Source: JBJHBP01 sp050485685 (GTDB lineage Bacteria; Pseudomonadota; Gammaproteobacteria; Steroidobacterales; Rariloculaceae). From it: a DNA stretch of 64,000 nt. The translations under genes were made by a program, and so were the position numbers. The stretch is taken from assembly GCA_050485685.1 (NCBI GenBank), contig JBJHBW010000017.1, positions 1 to 64,000 of the forward strand, in the 5' to 3' direction. Shown here piece after piece: positions 7,901-15,199 of this stretch. The notes beneath the pieces were generated by a model. The model searched no databases and was not told the origin of the DNA. It saw nothing but the letters and a program-made list of their open reading frames with translations. Position 1 is the stretch's first letter. Every line of letters begins with the position of its first letter.

Positions 7901-9668
7901 CGTCTACGGTGAGTCCAACCCGGCACTTGGCTACGTAGCCGAATCGGCGGCGGATGGCATTGGCGCTCGCGGTCTCCTTGAAGGCGATACGTTGTCCGGC
8001 GGTCTTGCGACGGCTGCAACGGCTGGCAGCGACGCCGGCGGGTATGCGATCACGCAGGGCACGCTGACGGATGCGGCGAACCCGAACTACATGATCGAGT
8101 TCGTCGACGGCACGCTGACGATCACACCGCGCCCGGTGCAGGTGGCTGCCAACGCGATGGACAAGGTCTATGGCGACCACGATCCGGTGCTCGGCTTCAC
8201 TGCTGAGGCGCAGTCCGAAGGCCGGGGCCTCGTCGAAGGCGATAGCCTGAACGGTGCACTGGCGCGCGCGGCCGGCGAGAACGTCGGCAGCTACGCGATC
8301 ACCCAGGGCACGCTGACGGATGCGGCGAACCCGAACTACACGATCGAGTTCACCGGTGCGGGCCTTGAGATCACGCAGCGCGCGATCGCACTGGCCGCGG
8401 ATCTGATATCGCGGATCTACGGTGAGAGCGATCCGCAGCTGTCGGTCAGTATCGTCGGTGGCAGTCTTGGCAGTGAGTCGGTCAGCGATACGCTGGAAGA
8501 CCTCGTCGGCGCGCTGAGCCGCGTGGCCGGTGACAATGTCGGTCAGTACCACGTACTGCTCGGTGAAGGCGTGCGGGCCGACAACTATGCGATCACGTTC
8601 AACGCTGACAACGGCGCGTTCAGCATCACGCCGCGCCCGGTGCAGGTGGCCGCAAACGCCGCAGGCAGGACATATGGCGACGCGGACCCGGCACTGACCT
8701 ATTCGGTAGAGACGCAGTCCGAAGGTCGGGGCCTGGTCGAAGGCGAGAGCCTGGACGGAGCGCTGGTTCGCGCGAGCGGCGAGAACGCAGGCAGCTACGC
8801 GATCACACAGGGCACGCTGACGGATGCCGCGAACCCGAACTACACGATCGAGTTCACCGGGGCGGATTTCGAGATCACGCAGCGCGCGATCGCACTGGCC
8901 GCGGATCTGGTGTCGCGGATCTACGGCGACAGCGACCCGCAGCTGTCGGTCAGCATCGTCGGCGGTAGTCTCGCCAGCGGATCGGTCACCGATACGCTCG
9001 AGGACGTCGTCGGTGCGCTGAGCCGCATGGCTGGTGACGACGTCGGCCAGTACCACGTACTGCTCGGCGAGGGCGTCAAGGCTGACAACTACGCAATCAC
9101 ATTCGATGCCGACAACGGTGCGTTCAGTATCACACCGCGGCAGCTGACCGTGCAGGCCGACGATCGCAGCAAGATCTACGGCCAGCAGGACCCGGCGCTG
9201 ACCTGGCAGATCGTCGAGGGCTCGCTGTTGGCCGGCGATTCACTCGGTGGCGCCCTGAGTCGCGTACCCGGTGAGTCTATCGGACGCTACGCGATCACCG
9301 CCGGCACGCTGGGTAACCCGAATTACGCGCTTCAGCTGATCGACGGCACGCTGGTGATTCGTCCGCAGCAGCAATCGGAAGTGATTCCGAATATGACGAC
9401 GGCGCTGGCGCCTTTCGGTGCGACCGGATCGACGGCGTCGGCATCGATGCCGGCAGGTGGCGGTTCGCAGAACGGCGGCCTGCTGCTGGTCGACGTCGAT
9501 GACCAGAGCGTCGGTGGTGATGGTGGCGCTGCGGGCAGTGTCGTCCGTGATCGCAACGGCCAGCCGGTCGGCGGTTACATGCCGGTGCTGGTCGTCAGCG
9601 GCGGTATTCAGCTGCCGGCCGGCGTCACCGGCGACGATGACCGCGAATCCGACGGAGAGTCACTGTGA
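1917..9668 (+). CDS. TpsA: very large two-partner secretion exoprotein/adhesin with GLUG and MBG repeats
   Basis: This frame of about 2583 residues (100 N inside) encodes a filamentous-haemagglutinin-type exoprotein. It starts at a TTG, supported by GGAG 7 bases upstream and by the extended-signal-peptide wording MNNVYRIVWN. After a hydrophobic core ending LAMDLP comes the TPS domain with NPNG at residues 143-146, then WLIDPTD near 350. A long beta-helix follows. Residues about 1030-1510 repeat the GLUG pattern (GGLVG and variants), and about 1640-2485 are YDG/MBG domains with ITPR linkers. The C terminus has no anchor or autotransporter barrel, so export must be by the TpsB encoded next. By family this is secreted across the outer membrane and used in adhesion, aggregation or contact inhibition; which one is unknown. 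The true length is uncertain because of the gap. Confidence 0.88.
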   Translation: MNNVYRIVWNAARAAWQVVGEIGSRRGKTRDRKEQPVAATSSRVLLAGGLLLAGPAVLAMDLPTGGQVTVGSGRIDTSQNAMTITQNSDRLAINWEQFSIGENASVQFLQPTETAIALNRVLGSDVSTIQGALTANGRVFLINPNGVLFSESAMVDVGGLVASTLGISDEDFANGRFVFEGDSAAAVVNRGALAADGGFVALVAARVENVGTITADDGSVLMGAGSRVRLDLGGPVKIEVEEAALDALIEQGGAIRADGGTVLLTAKAAGDLTNTVINHTGISEARTLSTGANGEILLLGDGGVNVAGTLDASAPNGGAGGFIETSGARVNVDRDVHVTTLGTNGEAGTWLIDPTDLYVQTSCAGVTSACLETGTIDIALGFNNMVFETYSEDTGSDAGDIFINSNLTYTGTRNASLHFRAHRDISIAENVTVEATRASLTTILQANRDGQGGGVINVGAGASISTNGGHLILTGGVIPLLSNDPLVSDIQAARTTGFAQGREGATTGITLGAGATLDTTGGEGIADGDIVLRGRAYSATGSEGRALSLNGTSGNRVTINAGDGQLEIHNDGNSNSSALRIHHANLTAGNESFALAARSSVGTALDIDGVNFNFGAGSLSLTGRRVGTAGGSGRGLDLRNTSIETAGSVLLHGESVADDALRVHNVNVSVTGDASISLIGNITNNLATGYGIDLSGDGNVLQAVDGSISVSGNSRRNVGLAIDGYRISSESGNVSLTGVRSDNFNVSVSHGLTLSDSEVLTGSGNITLDGRTNYRTRTGLVISADADILSQSGRIHLQGQNSDQASGSNWLAMQLDGRIGAAPGSAIESSTSDIILLANQWSVGSQARLESVGNLVVGRTSGGSLSIGNYQPSWNNWLRIPVAFLEQQIHGFDTIFLGGAPQLGVNVSNTSAFRVHEALTLQHNAELLTSGTFELAQNLTTAFDLGIGHSISSFEGSKYQIFSGRSINLTAPDTQTFRLGRYDNLANYQYNLISTAAQLQDIEQDLGGLHALANDIDAIGDFVSLGNADTPFSGTFAGLGHTLSGYTIDGADQDDQGLFGVIDSAVIRNVRVNGAWVAGRDNVGLLVGRALDSQVLSSRIEGGSESTVDGHLRVGGLVGSASATNIASQTSEWSVTVTNATVNISGSGSHAGGGLVGAMENGGSLGSVSASNIVNANGEGASDIGGLVGYAQNVAIWSSSTSAGAELHSSSGQSNMGGLVGRMDGGNMQSSHASGAMFVSPHMENVGGLVGYLVSGTVTGSSRNTLDISDHEVHRSGGLVGLNQGTLTGSWLAGDMTARGTAVGGLVGMNDSDGLITGESHLRANVTVLSSSLIGGLVGHNLGTVQDSYVQYAVWNTVSSASNPVRGTRDITLNASGTGSQVGGLVGRNEGTIQRAYGDMTVSASGYSDVGGIAGANVSGGQIANSYFLSMSDSDNTQIIGGGRGISGANFVGGLVGIHAGGSIVNSYAAASVNGSGTQVGGLIGHNGVGAVVTGSFWDMDVSGAPQTSAAGTGLTTAQMMDRNTFLNAGWDLSNVGGDGTTWRIFDDSDMYADEYSPQTRPMLRTFMRGYTVGSSWNVEYDGGDYGWIDGPASGTSHTNQIHNPNTNNQIYGEGVLGRMDDGGFEARNAGTHGLEFNGAYYSHQHGYDISYAQNRALTITPRRVYIQVTXXXXXXXXXXXXXXXXXXXXXXXXXXXXXXXXXXSGTITPRALTVIMDEDGHFTVADRIYDGTTVAEVTDISGLALDGLVGDEYFVIGGVGAAFVQPDAGENVVANLDALSLGTGFNGALAMNYTLSLEGAPSTTATISPRPVQVMADDALRVYGESNAALTYSAESAVGAIGARGLLDGDTLSGHLATTATAGSHVGDYAITQGSLANANYIIEFTNGTLTITPRPVQVAADDASRVYGESNPALSYSAESAADATGARGLLEGDTLSGDVTTTATAGSNAGGHAITQGTLTDAANPNYTIEFVNGMLTITPRPVQVAADDASRVYGESNPALGYVAESAADGIGARGLLEGDTLSGGLATAATAGSDAGGYAITQGTLTDAANPNYMIEFVDGTLTITPRPVQVAANAMDKVYGDHDPVLGFTAEAQSEGRGLVEGDSLNGALARAAGENVGSYAITQGTLTDAANPNYTIEFTGAGLEITQRAIALAADLISRIYGESDPQLSVSIVGGSLGSESVSDTLEDLVGALSRVAGDNVGQYHVLLGEGVRADNYAITFNADNGAFSITPRPVQVAANAAGRTYGDADPALTYSVETQSEGRGLVEGESLDGALVRASGENAGSYAITQGTLTDAANPNYTIEFTGADFEITQRAIALAADLVSRIYGDSDPQLSVSIVGGSLASGSVTDTLEDVVGALSRMAGDDVGQYHVLLGEGVKADNYAITFDADNGAFSITPRQLTVQADDRSKIYGQQDPALTWQIVEGSLLAGDSLGGALSRVPGESIGRYAITAGTLGNPNYALQLIDGTLVIRPQQQSEVIPNMTTALAPFGATGSTASASMPAGGGSQNGGLLLVDVDDQSVGGDGGAAGSVVRDRNGQPVGGYMPVLVVSGGIQLPAGVTGDDDRESDGESL
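6929..7028. other. Assembly gap (100 N) inside tpsA
   Basis: Exactly 100 N are present, the conventional filler for a gap of unknown size. It lies between ITPRRVYIQVTG and SGTITPRALTV, that is, between two YDG/MBG repeat units. The frame happens to stay open across it, but this does not prove the true join is in frame or how many repeats are missing. Confidence 0.98.
7344..8126 (+). repeat. Three tandem MBG repeat units in tpsA (255, 264, 264 bp)
   Basis: Units begin at the proline codon of PRPVQV at 7344, 7599 and 7863 and end where the next PRPVQV starts at 8127. Each codes for one MBG domain with the shared wording RVYGESN, ARGLL-GDTLSG, YAITQG or HAITQG, and FTNGTL or a variant. The second and third are the same length and close in sequence, pointing to recent in-frame duplication. 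Confidence 0.9.
8127..9134 (+). repeat. Two tandem 504-bp super-repeats in tpsA
   Basis: The PRPVQVAANA codons start at 8127 and 8631, and the following PRQLTV unit starts at 9135, so the period is exactly 504 bp (168 residues) twice. Each super-repeat is a pair of different MBG domains: one beginning PRPVQVAANA and one beginning QRAIALAADL with DPQLSVSIVGGSL and QYHVLLGEGV. The two copies differ by scattered substitutions but no length change. Confidence 0.92.
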
Positions 9669-11380
9669 TGCGCTCAGCTATTGCTCACAGGACAGACGTA
9701 ACGAACACAACCGGGAATGCGAGTGCAATGAACGCAATGCAGAGGCAACAGATGAAGAATGGTGTGACAGGTGCTGTGCGGCTGACGGCTGTCGCGGCGG
9801 CGCTGGTCGCGGTGCTGGGACTCACTGCCGGTGCCGTCAGCGCCCAGGTCGCTCCTGACGCGGGTCGGGTGCTGCAGGACACTATGCCGACTGAAACCGG
9901 GCCACTGTCTCCGTCGGCGCGTATCGAGCTTGAAGCCGGTGCGCTGGAAGACATGGAACGCGGCGGCGCAACGGTACGTATCGCGTCGGTGCGGATTACC
10001 GGCAATACCGTGTACAGCGAGACCGAGCTCCTGGCCGTACTCGGCAACGTCGCCGGGCGCGACTACGATCTCGCCGGTCTGCGTTCGCTCGCCAACGAGA
10101 TCAGTCGTCACTACAGAGCCAGCGGCTATCCGTTCGCTCGCGCCTATCTGCCGGAGCAGGATGTGTCCGCCGGACAGCTGCGCATCGATGTGATCGAAGG
10201 CCGCTACGGCGAGGTTCGCACCAGTGGCAATGCCAGAGTCGCCGCGCCCGCGCAGCGCTATCTGCGCCCGCTGCAGGGTGGCGACGTGATCAGCACATCG
10301 CAGCTGGAGCGCACCACACTGCTGCTCGGTGACCTGCCCGGCGTGACGATCACGCCGGTGATGCGGCCGGGTGCGACGACCGGTGCCGGCGATCTGGATG
10401 TGCTGACCGAGGCCGGTCCACGTGTGCGCGCGGATTTCGGCACGGAGAACCACGGCAATCGCTTCTCCGGTGAATACCGCGCCAATGCGACGGTGCGCGT
10501 CAACCGTGCCGCCATATTCGGTGACGAACTGCTGTTCCGTGCCACGTACACCGACGAGGGTATGTGGCTGGGACAGATCGGCTACGAACTGCCGTTGGGC
10601 GCGCGCGGCCTGCGCGCCAACGTCGGTTACGCGCGCACGTCCTACGACCTGCGCGCGCCGTTCGAGGACTACAGCGGCACCGCAAAGGTCGCGAATGCCG
10701 GTATCAGTTATCAGCTGCTTCGCAGTCGCCAGACCAACCTGTCGCTGTCGGCCGGTTACCGCTACAAGGATCTCGACACGCAGCTGCTGGGCTTCAGCAT
10801 CGACGCGAAGTCGAGTCGCAGCTGGCCGCTGGGGGTGAACTTTGATCGCCGCGACGGATTCGGCGGTGGCGGAGTGACGTGGATTGCCGCCGAAATCGTG
10901 CCGGGACGCCTCGATGCCGACAACGCCGGCGCCATCGACGGCTCGTTCACCCGCTCGTACCTGCAGGCGGCGCGCATCCAGAACCTGCCCGGCAGACTGT
11001 CGATGATGACCCGCGTGTCGGGCCAGTGGGCCAATCGGGATCTGGATTCCTCCGAGAGCTTCGTACTCGGTGGTGCCGGCGGCGTGCGTGCCTATCCGCA
11101 GGGTGAAGCGGCCGGCAGCGAAGGCTGGCTGGGGCAGCTGGAGTTGCGCTACACGGTCGGCAATGCGACGCCGTTCGTGTTCTATGACAGCGGCCGCATC
11201 AAATCCGATGCCATGCAGGCGAGTCGCCGCATCTCCGGCGCTGGCGTCGGCGTGCGCTACCAGCACAGCGGCATCTTTCTTGATCTGGCCACCGCGTGGC
11301 GCTCTTCCGGCGGTCTGCCGCAGTCCGATGACCGCACCCGCAGTCCGCGGGCCTGGATGTCCGTCAGCTACGCGTTCTGA
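9668..11380 (+). CDS. TpsB: outer-membrane transporter of the two-partner secretion system (FhaC/ShlB family)
   Basis: This protein of about 570 residues exports the TpsA encoded just upstream. The ATG overlaps the tpsA stop (TGATG) and has GGAGAG 8 bases before it, so translation is probably coupled. A second good start is the ATG at 9752 with AGAGG 6 bases upstream, which would begin directly at the signal peptide MKNGVTGAVRL and its hydrophobic core ending VSAQ. After cleavage come a POTRA domain at about 103-180 (VRITGNTVYSETELL), then the 16-strand barrel. The lid-loop motif appears as GVRAYPQGEA, with its arginine kept, and FVFYDSGRI follows. The last residue is Phe (SVSYAF), the usual BAM recognition signal. 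Confidence 0.92.
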   Translation: MRSAIAHRTDVTNTTGNASAMNAMQRQQMKNGVTGAVRLTAVAAALVAVLGLTAGAVSAQVAPDAGRVLQDTMPTETGPLSPSARIELEAGALEDMERGGATVRIASVRITGNTVYSETELLAVLGNVAGRDYDLAGLRSLANEISRHYRASGYPFARAYLPEQDVSAGQLRIDVIEGRYGEVRTSGNARVAAPAQRYLRPLQGGDVISTSQLERTTLLLGDLPGVTITPVMRPGATTGAGDLDVLTEAGPRVRADFGTENHGNRFSGEYRANATVRVNRAAIFGDELLFRATYTDEGMWLGQIGYELPLGARGLRANVGYARTSYDLRAPFEDYSGTAKVANAGISYQLLRSRQTNLSLSAGYRYKDLDTQLLGFSIDAKSSRSWPLGVNFDRRDGFGGGGVTWIAAEIVPGRLDADNAGAIDGSFTRSYLQAARIQNLPGRLSMMTRVSGQWANRDLDSSESFVLGGAGGVRAYPQGEAAGSEGWLGQLELRYTVGNATPFVFYDSGRIKSDAMQASRRISGAGVGVRYQHSGIFLDLATAWRSSGGLPQSDDRTRSPRAWMSVSYAF

Positions 11381-11387
11381 TCAGTTT

Positions 11388-11413
11388 GCCGGCACCCGAT
11401 GGCGGGTGCCGGC
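11388..11413 (+). terminator. Hairpin after tpsB
   Basis: A perfect 10-bp stem, GCCGGCACCC/GGGTGCCGGC, with a 6-base loop, starts 8 bases after the tpsB stop codon. No T run follows, so it is terminator-like rather than a textbook intrinsic terminator. A 16-bp perfect palindrome (CGCTTCAGCTGAAGCG, 11515-11530) also lies between here and the HiPIP stop codon. Confidence 0.6.
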
Positions 11414-11546
11414 GCCGCGACCGGCTCAGGCGTAATCCTGCTCTGGCCGCCTTCGGTCGAATCTGTGCGTCATGCGTTCCCGCCCCGTGCGTTCGCAGGC
11501 GAATGACACCGCGGCGCTTCAGCTGAAGCGTCGTGGGTCATGGGTT

Positions 11547-11882
11547 CTACCCCTGCCGCTTCACCCATGCGTTGCACCAGCCCCTGCCGGCGACCTGCTT
11601 GCCCGGGAACAGGCCGCAGCCCATCCATTCGGCTTCCAGGTCACCAAGCGCCAGCTGGCAGTTCGCGCACGTCTGGCCGGCCTCGTAGCGAGGCCATGCC
11701 GCAGGGTCCACATCTTCGTAGTCATGTACGTAACCAAGCGCCTTGGCCTGCGGGTTCTCCGGATCGAGAATCTCTTCGGCACGGGCCATGGTTCCGGGCA
11801 TGCGGCCGATCACCGGCACGAACATCGCCAGCGATCCCACACCGGCCAGTTTGATGACATCTCTACGCGAACGCACATTCAT
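11547..11882 (-). CDS. hip: High-potential iron-sulfur protein (HiPIP)
   Basis: This is a small periplasmic electron carrier holding one [4Fe-4S] cluster. The protein is 111 residues. It starts with a twin-arginine signal (SRRDVIKLAG) and a hydrophobic stretch, as expected because HiPIPs are exported with the cluster inserted. Cys72, Cys75, Cys89 and Cys103 give the pattern C-x2-C-x13-C-x13-C, the HiPIP signature, with GLFPGKQV and GWCNAW as family wording. AAGGAG lies just before the ATG. HiPIPs donate electrons to photosynthetic reaction centres or terminal oxidases; no reaction-centre genes are in this window, so a respiratory role is likelier. It is transcribed away from the acetyltransferase gene. 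Confidence 0.93.
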   Translation of the reverse strand: MNVRSRRDVIKLAGVGSLAMFVPVIGRMPGTMARAEEILDPENPQAKALGYVHDYEDVDPAAWPRYEAGQTCANCQLALGDLEAEWMGCGLFPGKQVAGRGWCNAWVKRQG

Positions 11883-12054
11883 GCCTGACTCTCCTTCGTA
11901 CCATCCCTGTTACCTTCGGCGCCGTGGCGCCGCAGCCAGCCGCATCATAGGGCGCCCGCCAACCCATACAGATACGTACAAGCCGATGTATATTTCGGGG
12001 GAATTCGACCCGCGCGTTGTAAATGCACGGCGGTTCCGAATCTGTGGTGATCGC

Positions 12055-12516
12055 ATGAGTTTCGAAATACATGTGCTCGATGAAGACGACGTCTTGCTGA
12101 TGCGCGCCATGCTGAGCCTGTTCGGCGACGTATTCGATGAGGTTCACACTTATGGCGACGCGATACCGGACGACCGCTACCTGCGCCGGCTTCTGCAGCG
12201 GGATACGTTCATTGCCGTGGCAGCGCTGCAGGGCAGCGAGGTCGTTGGCGGTCTGGCTGCGTACGTATTGCCGAAGTTTGAGCAGGCACGCAGCGAGATC
12301 TACATCTACGACCTGGCGGTCGCCGTCTCACACCGGCGTCAGGGGATAGCGACAGCGTTGATCGAGACCGTGCAGAGACTGGCTGCCGATCTCGATGCCT
12401 GGGTCGTGATGGTGCAGGCGGACTACGGTGACGAACCTGCCATCGTGCTTTACTCAAAACTCGGCAAGCGCGAGGAAGTCCTGCATTTCGATCTTCCCGT
12501 GCTGCGGCGCAAGTGA
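12055..12516 (+). CDS. AAC(3)-I family aminoglycoside 3-N-acetyltransferase-like GNAT protein
   Basis: The frame is open far upstream, but an ATG at 12055 gives a 153-residue GNAT protein that matches the AAC(3)-I family in length and start. The wording is strikingly close to my recollection of the gentamicin acetyltransferases: LAAYVLPKFEQ, SEIYIYDLAV, HRRQGIATALI (the acetyl-CoA loop), VQADYGDEPA and REEVLHFDL. The family transfers acetyl from acetyl-CoA to the 3-amino group of gentamicin-type aminoglycosides in the cytoplasm. Whether this copy does so or acts on a natural amine is unknown. It sits alone between HiPIP and hrpB, with no integron attC site, transposase or other resistance gene nearby, and ends 16 bases from the converging hrpB gene. 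Confidence 0.85.
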   Translation: MSFEIHVLDEDDVLLMRAMLSLFGDVFDEVHTYGDAIPDDRYLRRLLQRDTFIAVAALQGSEVVGGLAAYVLPKFEQARSEIYIYDLAVAVSHRRQGIATALIETVQRLAADLDAWVVMVQADYGDEPAIVLYSKLGKREEVLHFDLPVLRRK

Positions 12517-12532
12517 GCGGAACGAAGCGTCG

Positions 12533-15121
12533 TCATGGCCTGCTTCTGTCCTTCTGCGGTCGCACGCCACGAATGGCTTCGGCCTGCAGCGGGTCATCCG
12601 GCCAGTAGTGTTTCGGATAGCGACCTCGCAGATCGCGACGCACCTGCGCATACCCGCTGGCCCAGAAGCTGGAAAGATCCTGCGTGATCTGCACCGGTCG
12701 CCGAGCCGGCGACAGCAACTCGAAGGTGACCGGCACGCGGCCATCGGCGATGCGCGGCGTTTGCGCCAGGCCGAACACTTCCTGCAGCCGCACCGACACC
12801 ACCGGCGCATTGTCGCTGCGGTAGTCAACGCGCACCTGCGATCCGCTGGGCATCTCAAGGCGAGCCGGTGCCACGCGATTCAGGGTCTGCTGCTGTTCGT
12901 GCGACAGCATGGCCCGTATTGCATCCGTCATCGGAATGCGTGTCAGGTGTTCGCGTCGAGTACAGCCGGCCAGCCACGGAGTCAGCCATTGCTCGATCGA
13001 TTCGCTCAATGACGCATCGTCCACGGCAGGCCAGTCGCCTTTCGCGTCCGCGTTGCGGGCGAAAAGAATGCGCGCCTGCAGATCACGACTCGCATCGTCC
13101 CACGACAGCGCGGAAATCCCCATGGCGCGTATGCCCGTGAGCATGGCTTCGGCGGCTGCATCGGCGGGAATCTTCGGCAGGGGTTTTTCTTCGATAATGA
13201 GGTTGCCGAGCCGGATCACGGAACGGGCGATGACTGCCTGCTCGCGGGCATCCCAGGCAACTGATTGCGCCGAATCCATCTGCGCACCGAAGTGCGTGTC
13301 CAGCGCCGCGCGCTCCAGCCTAGCGGCCAGACGGATGACGCCCTCCCGGTCGCGATCGTCGACATCGACGGCAACGATGAATGGCGCGCTCGAAATCCCT
13401 GCCGCATGCGCAAACCTGGCGCCGCGGCCGTTTGCCAGCAGATAGCGCGGTTCGTGCCCCGGCCGTCTGCGCCCGATGCGATCCGGGTAGGCGTGGGCCA
13501 GCAGCACGCCAGCGGCTTCATCGACGGACATCGTCGCGTCTGTTTCCGGCGCCACGGCCGGCCTGGCGCTGCTGCCGTCAGCGTTGGTGCGGTTGCGCTG
13601 GTTTCGTGATGGCCCGGGTTCACCATCAGCGAGAGTGGCGATGCGTTTCTGCAGATCCTGAGCCAGCCGTTGCGTGTGGCGTGAGAGGCTTGTCAGGCGC
13701 GTCGTGACATCAGCATCCTGTCCGCGTCGCAGCGCGTCGTGATCGGACAGGAACGCGGCGATGCGGGCGCCGGCACTGACGGCGCCGATTCTGCGCGATG
13801 CCAGCAGCATGTGCGCCAGCCGGGGATGAACGCCCAGCGACGCCATCGCACGTCCTTCGGCGGTGATGCGATGCTGCCCGTCAATCGCGCCCAGACGCAT
13901 CAGCAGATCACGCGCGCTGGCCAGCATCGCATCCGGTGGCGGATCCAGCCAGGCCAGCGCATGCGCGTCGTGCGCGCCCCAGTTCGCCAGTTCCAGCGCC
14001 AGCGGTGCGAGATCGGCCTCTATGATTTCCGGCGGAGTCGTTGCGATCAGACTCTGATGTGCGCCCTCGCTCCATGCGCGGTAACAGACGCCGGGCGCGG
14101 TACGGCCGGCGCGGCCCTGACGCTGCTCCGCAGACGCCCGTGAAATGCGCCGCGTTTCCAGCCGGCTCATGCCGGTGACCGGATCGAATACCGAACGGCG
14201 CACCAGGCCGGAATCCACGACGACATGGACGCCGGCTATCGTCAGACTGGTTTCAGCGATGTTGGTCGCGAGCACGATACGTCGCATGCCTGACTGCGAA
14301 GGCGCAAGCACATCATCCTGGGCAGCCTGATCGAGATCGCCGTAAAGTGGCAGCACGCGCGAGCGTGCAGGCAGTTGCGCCGGTTCCAGCAACGCGGCCG
14401 TGCGCCTGATCTCCGCCGCCCCCGGCAGGAACACGAGAACGTCCCCGGCGCACTCGGTACACGCGGTACGTACGATGCGCGCGATGCGCTGCTCCAGCCG
14501 CTCCGCCGTCGCGGCAGCGGTGCCGGTGAAGGCCGCACCCGGCAGCATCGGCGGCCCCTGGCAGGCATAGCGTGTTTCTACAGGGAACTGGCGGCCGTCG
14601 CCTGCGATAACCTCGGCATCGCCCAGCAGCGTGGCGACTGCATCGCCATCCAGCGTCGCCGACATCACCAGAATTCGCAGTTCCGGGTTCAGCAGCTCGC
14701 GTGCCTGGAGCGTCAGCGCCAGGCCCAGATCCGCCTGCAGGCTGCGCTCGTGGAACTCGTCGAAGATGACCAGTGAGACGCCTTCCAGCGCGGGATCATC
14801 GGCGAGCATTCGCGTCAGCACGCCCTCTGTCAGCACCTCAAGTCGCGTCGCGCCGGAAACGCGCGTGTCCAGCCGCATGCGGTAACCGACCGTCTGCCCC
14901 ACCGGTTCGCCCAGGGTGTCGGCCATGCGGCATGCCACGGCCCGGGCCGCCAGACGGCGCGGCTCCAGCATCAGAATCCTGCCGCGACCCAGCCACGGCT
15001 CCTGCAACAACGCCAGCGGTACTACCGTGCTCTTGCCGGCACCGGGCGGTGCCTGCAGCACGGCCGAGCGGGCGCCGGCCAGCGCGCCGCGCAGCGCCGG
15101 CAGCAATTGCGAGACTGACAA
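12533..15121 (-). CDS. hrpB: ATP-dependent helicase HrpB
   Basis: An 862-residue DEAH-type helicase. The N terminus carries the ATP loop PPGAGKST at about residues 25-32, the DEFH box in VIFDEFHERS near residue 120, motif III SATLDG and the RNA-helicase motif RQGRAGRTAPG. The C-terminal HrpB domain ends with the family wording YPKHYWPDDPLQAEAIRG. In Proteobacteria HrpB is common and non-essential; its substrate is not well defined and it is only presumed to act on RNA. The ATG at 15121 places the ATP loop at the normal distance from the start. It lies downstream of the dienelactone hydrolase on the same strand, but a strong hairpin separates them. Confidence 0.95.
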   Translation of the reverse strand: MSVSQLLPALRGALAGARSAVLQAPPGAGKSTVVPLALLQEPWLGRGRILMLEPRRLAARAVACRMADTLGEPVGQTVGYRMRLDTRVSGATRLEVLTEGVLTRMLADDPALEGVSLVIFDEFHERSLQADLGLALTLQARELLNPELRILVMSATLDGDAVATLLGDAEVIAGDGRQFPVETRYACQGPPMLPGAAFTGTAAATAERLEQRIARIVRTACTECAGDVLVFLPGAAEIRRTAALLEPAQLPARSRVLPLYGDLDQAAQDDVLAPSQSGMRRIVLATNIAETSLTIAGVHVVVDSGLVRRSVFDPVTGMSRLETRRISRASAEQRQGRAGRTAPGVCYRAWSEGAHQSLIATTPPEIIEADLAPLALELANWGAHDAHALAWLDPPPDAMLASARDLLMRLGAIDGQHRITAEGRAMASLGVHPRLAHMLLASRRIGAVSAGARIAAFLSDHDALRRGQDADVTTRLTSLSRHTQRLAQDLQKRIATLADGEPGPSRNQRNRTNADGSSARPAVAPETDATMSVDEAAGVLLAHAYPDRIGRRRPGHEPRYLLANGRGARFAHAAGISSAPFIVAVDVDDRDREGVIRLAARLERAALDTHFGAQMDSAQSVAWDAREQAVIARSVIRLGNLIIEEKPLPKIPADAAAEAMLTGIRAMGISALSWDDASRDLQARILFARNADAKGDWPAVDDASLSESIEQWLTPWLAGCTRREHLTRIPMTDAIRAMLSHEQQQTLNRVAPARLEMPSGSQVRVDYRSDNAPVVSVRLQEVFGLAQTPRIADGRVPVTFELLSPARRPVQITQDLSSFWASGYAQVRRDLRGRYPKHYWPDDPLQAEAIRGVRPQKDRSRP

Positions 15122-15131
15122 CGCGATTACC

Positions 15132-15158
15132 GGTCTGCTGCCGGCCGGGCAGCAGACC
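15132..15158 (-). terminator. Hairpin between the dienelactone hydrolase gene and hrpB
   Basis: A perfect 11-bp stem, GGTCTGCTGCC/GGCAGCAGACC, with a 5-base loop lies in the 78-base space between the two leftward genes. It has no clear T run. It may end hydrolase transcription or lower read-through into hrpB. Confidence 0.5.
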
Positions 15159-15199
15159 TCGCGGTCACCGCAGCGGCTGCCGCAGCGGCGGCGCCGGTG

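Noticed and set aside
6585..9056. Two long open frames on the - strand inside tpsA (430 and 386 codons)
   Set aside because: They are antisense to the repeat region, span the N gap, and have no recognisable domain or ribosome site; GC-rich codon bias on the + strand keeps the opposite frame open.
7344..9134. CRISPR-like array
   Set aside because: The repeats are in frame, 250-500 bp long, and code for MBG domains.
9674..11266. 530-codon - strand frame opposite tpsB
   Set aside because: Antisense shadow of a clear TpsB with POTRA and barrel motifs; low-complexity His/Arg/Gln composition.
11883..12600. Integron cassette around the AAC(3)-I-like gene
   Set aside because: No attC-like inverted core sites or integrase; the gene lies tightly against the chromosomal hrpB gene.
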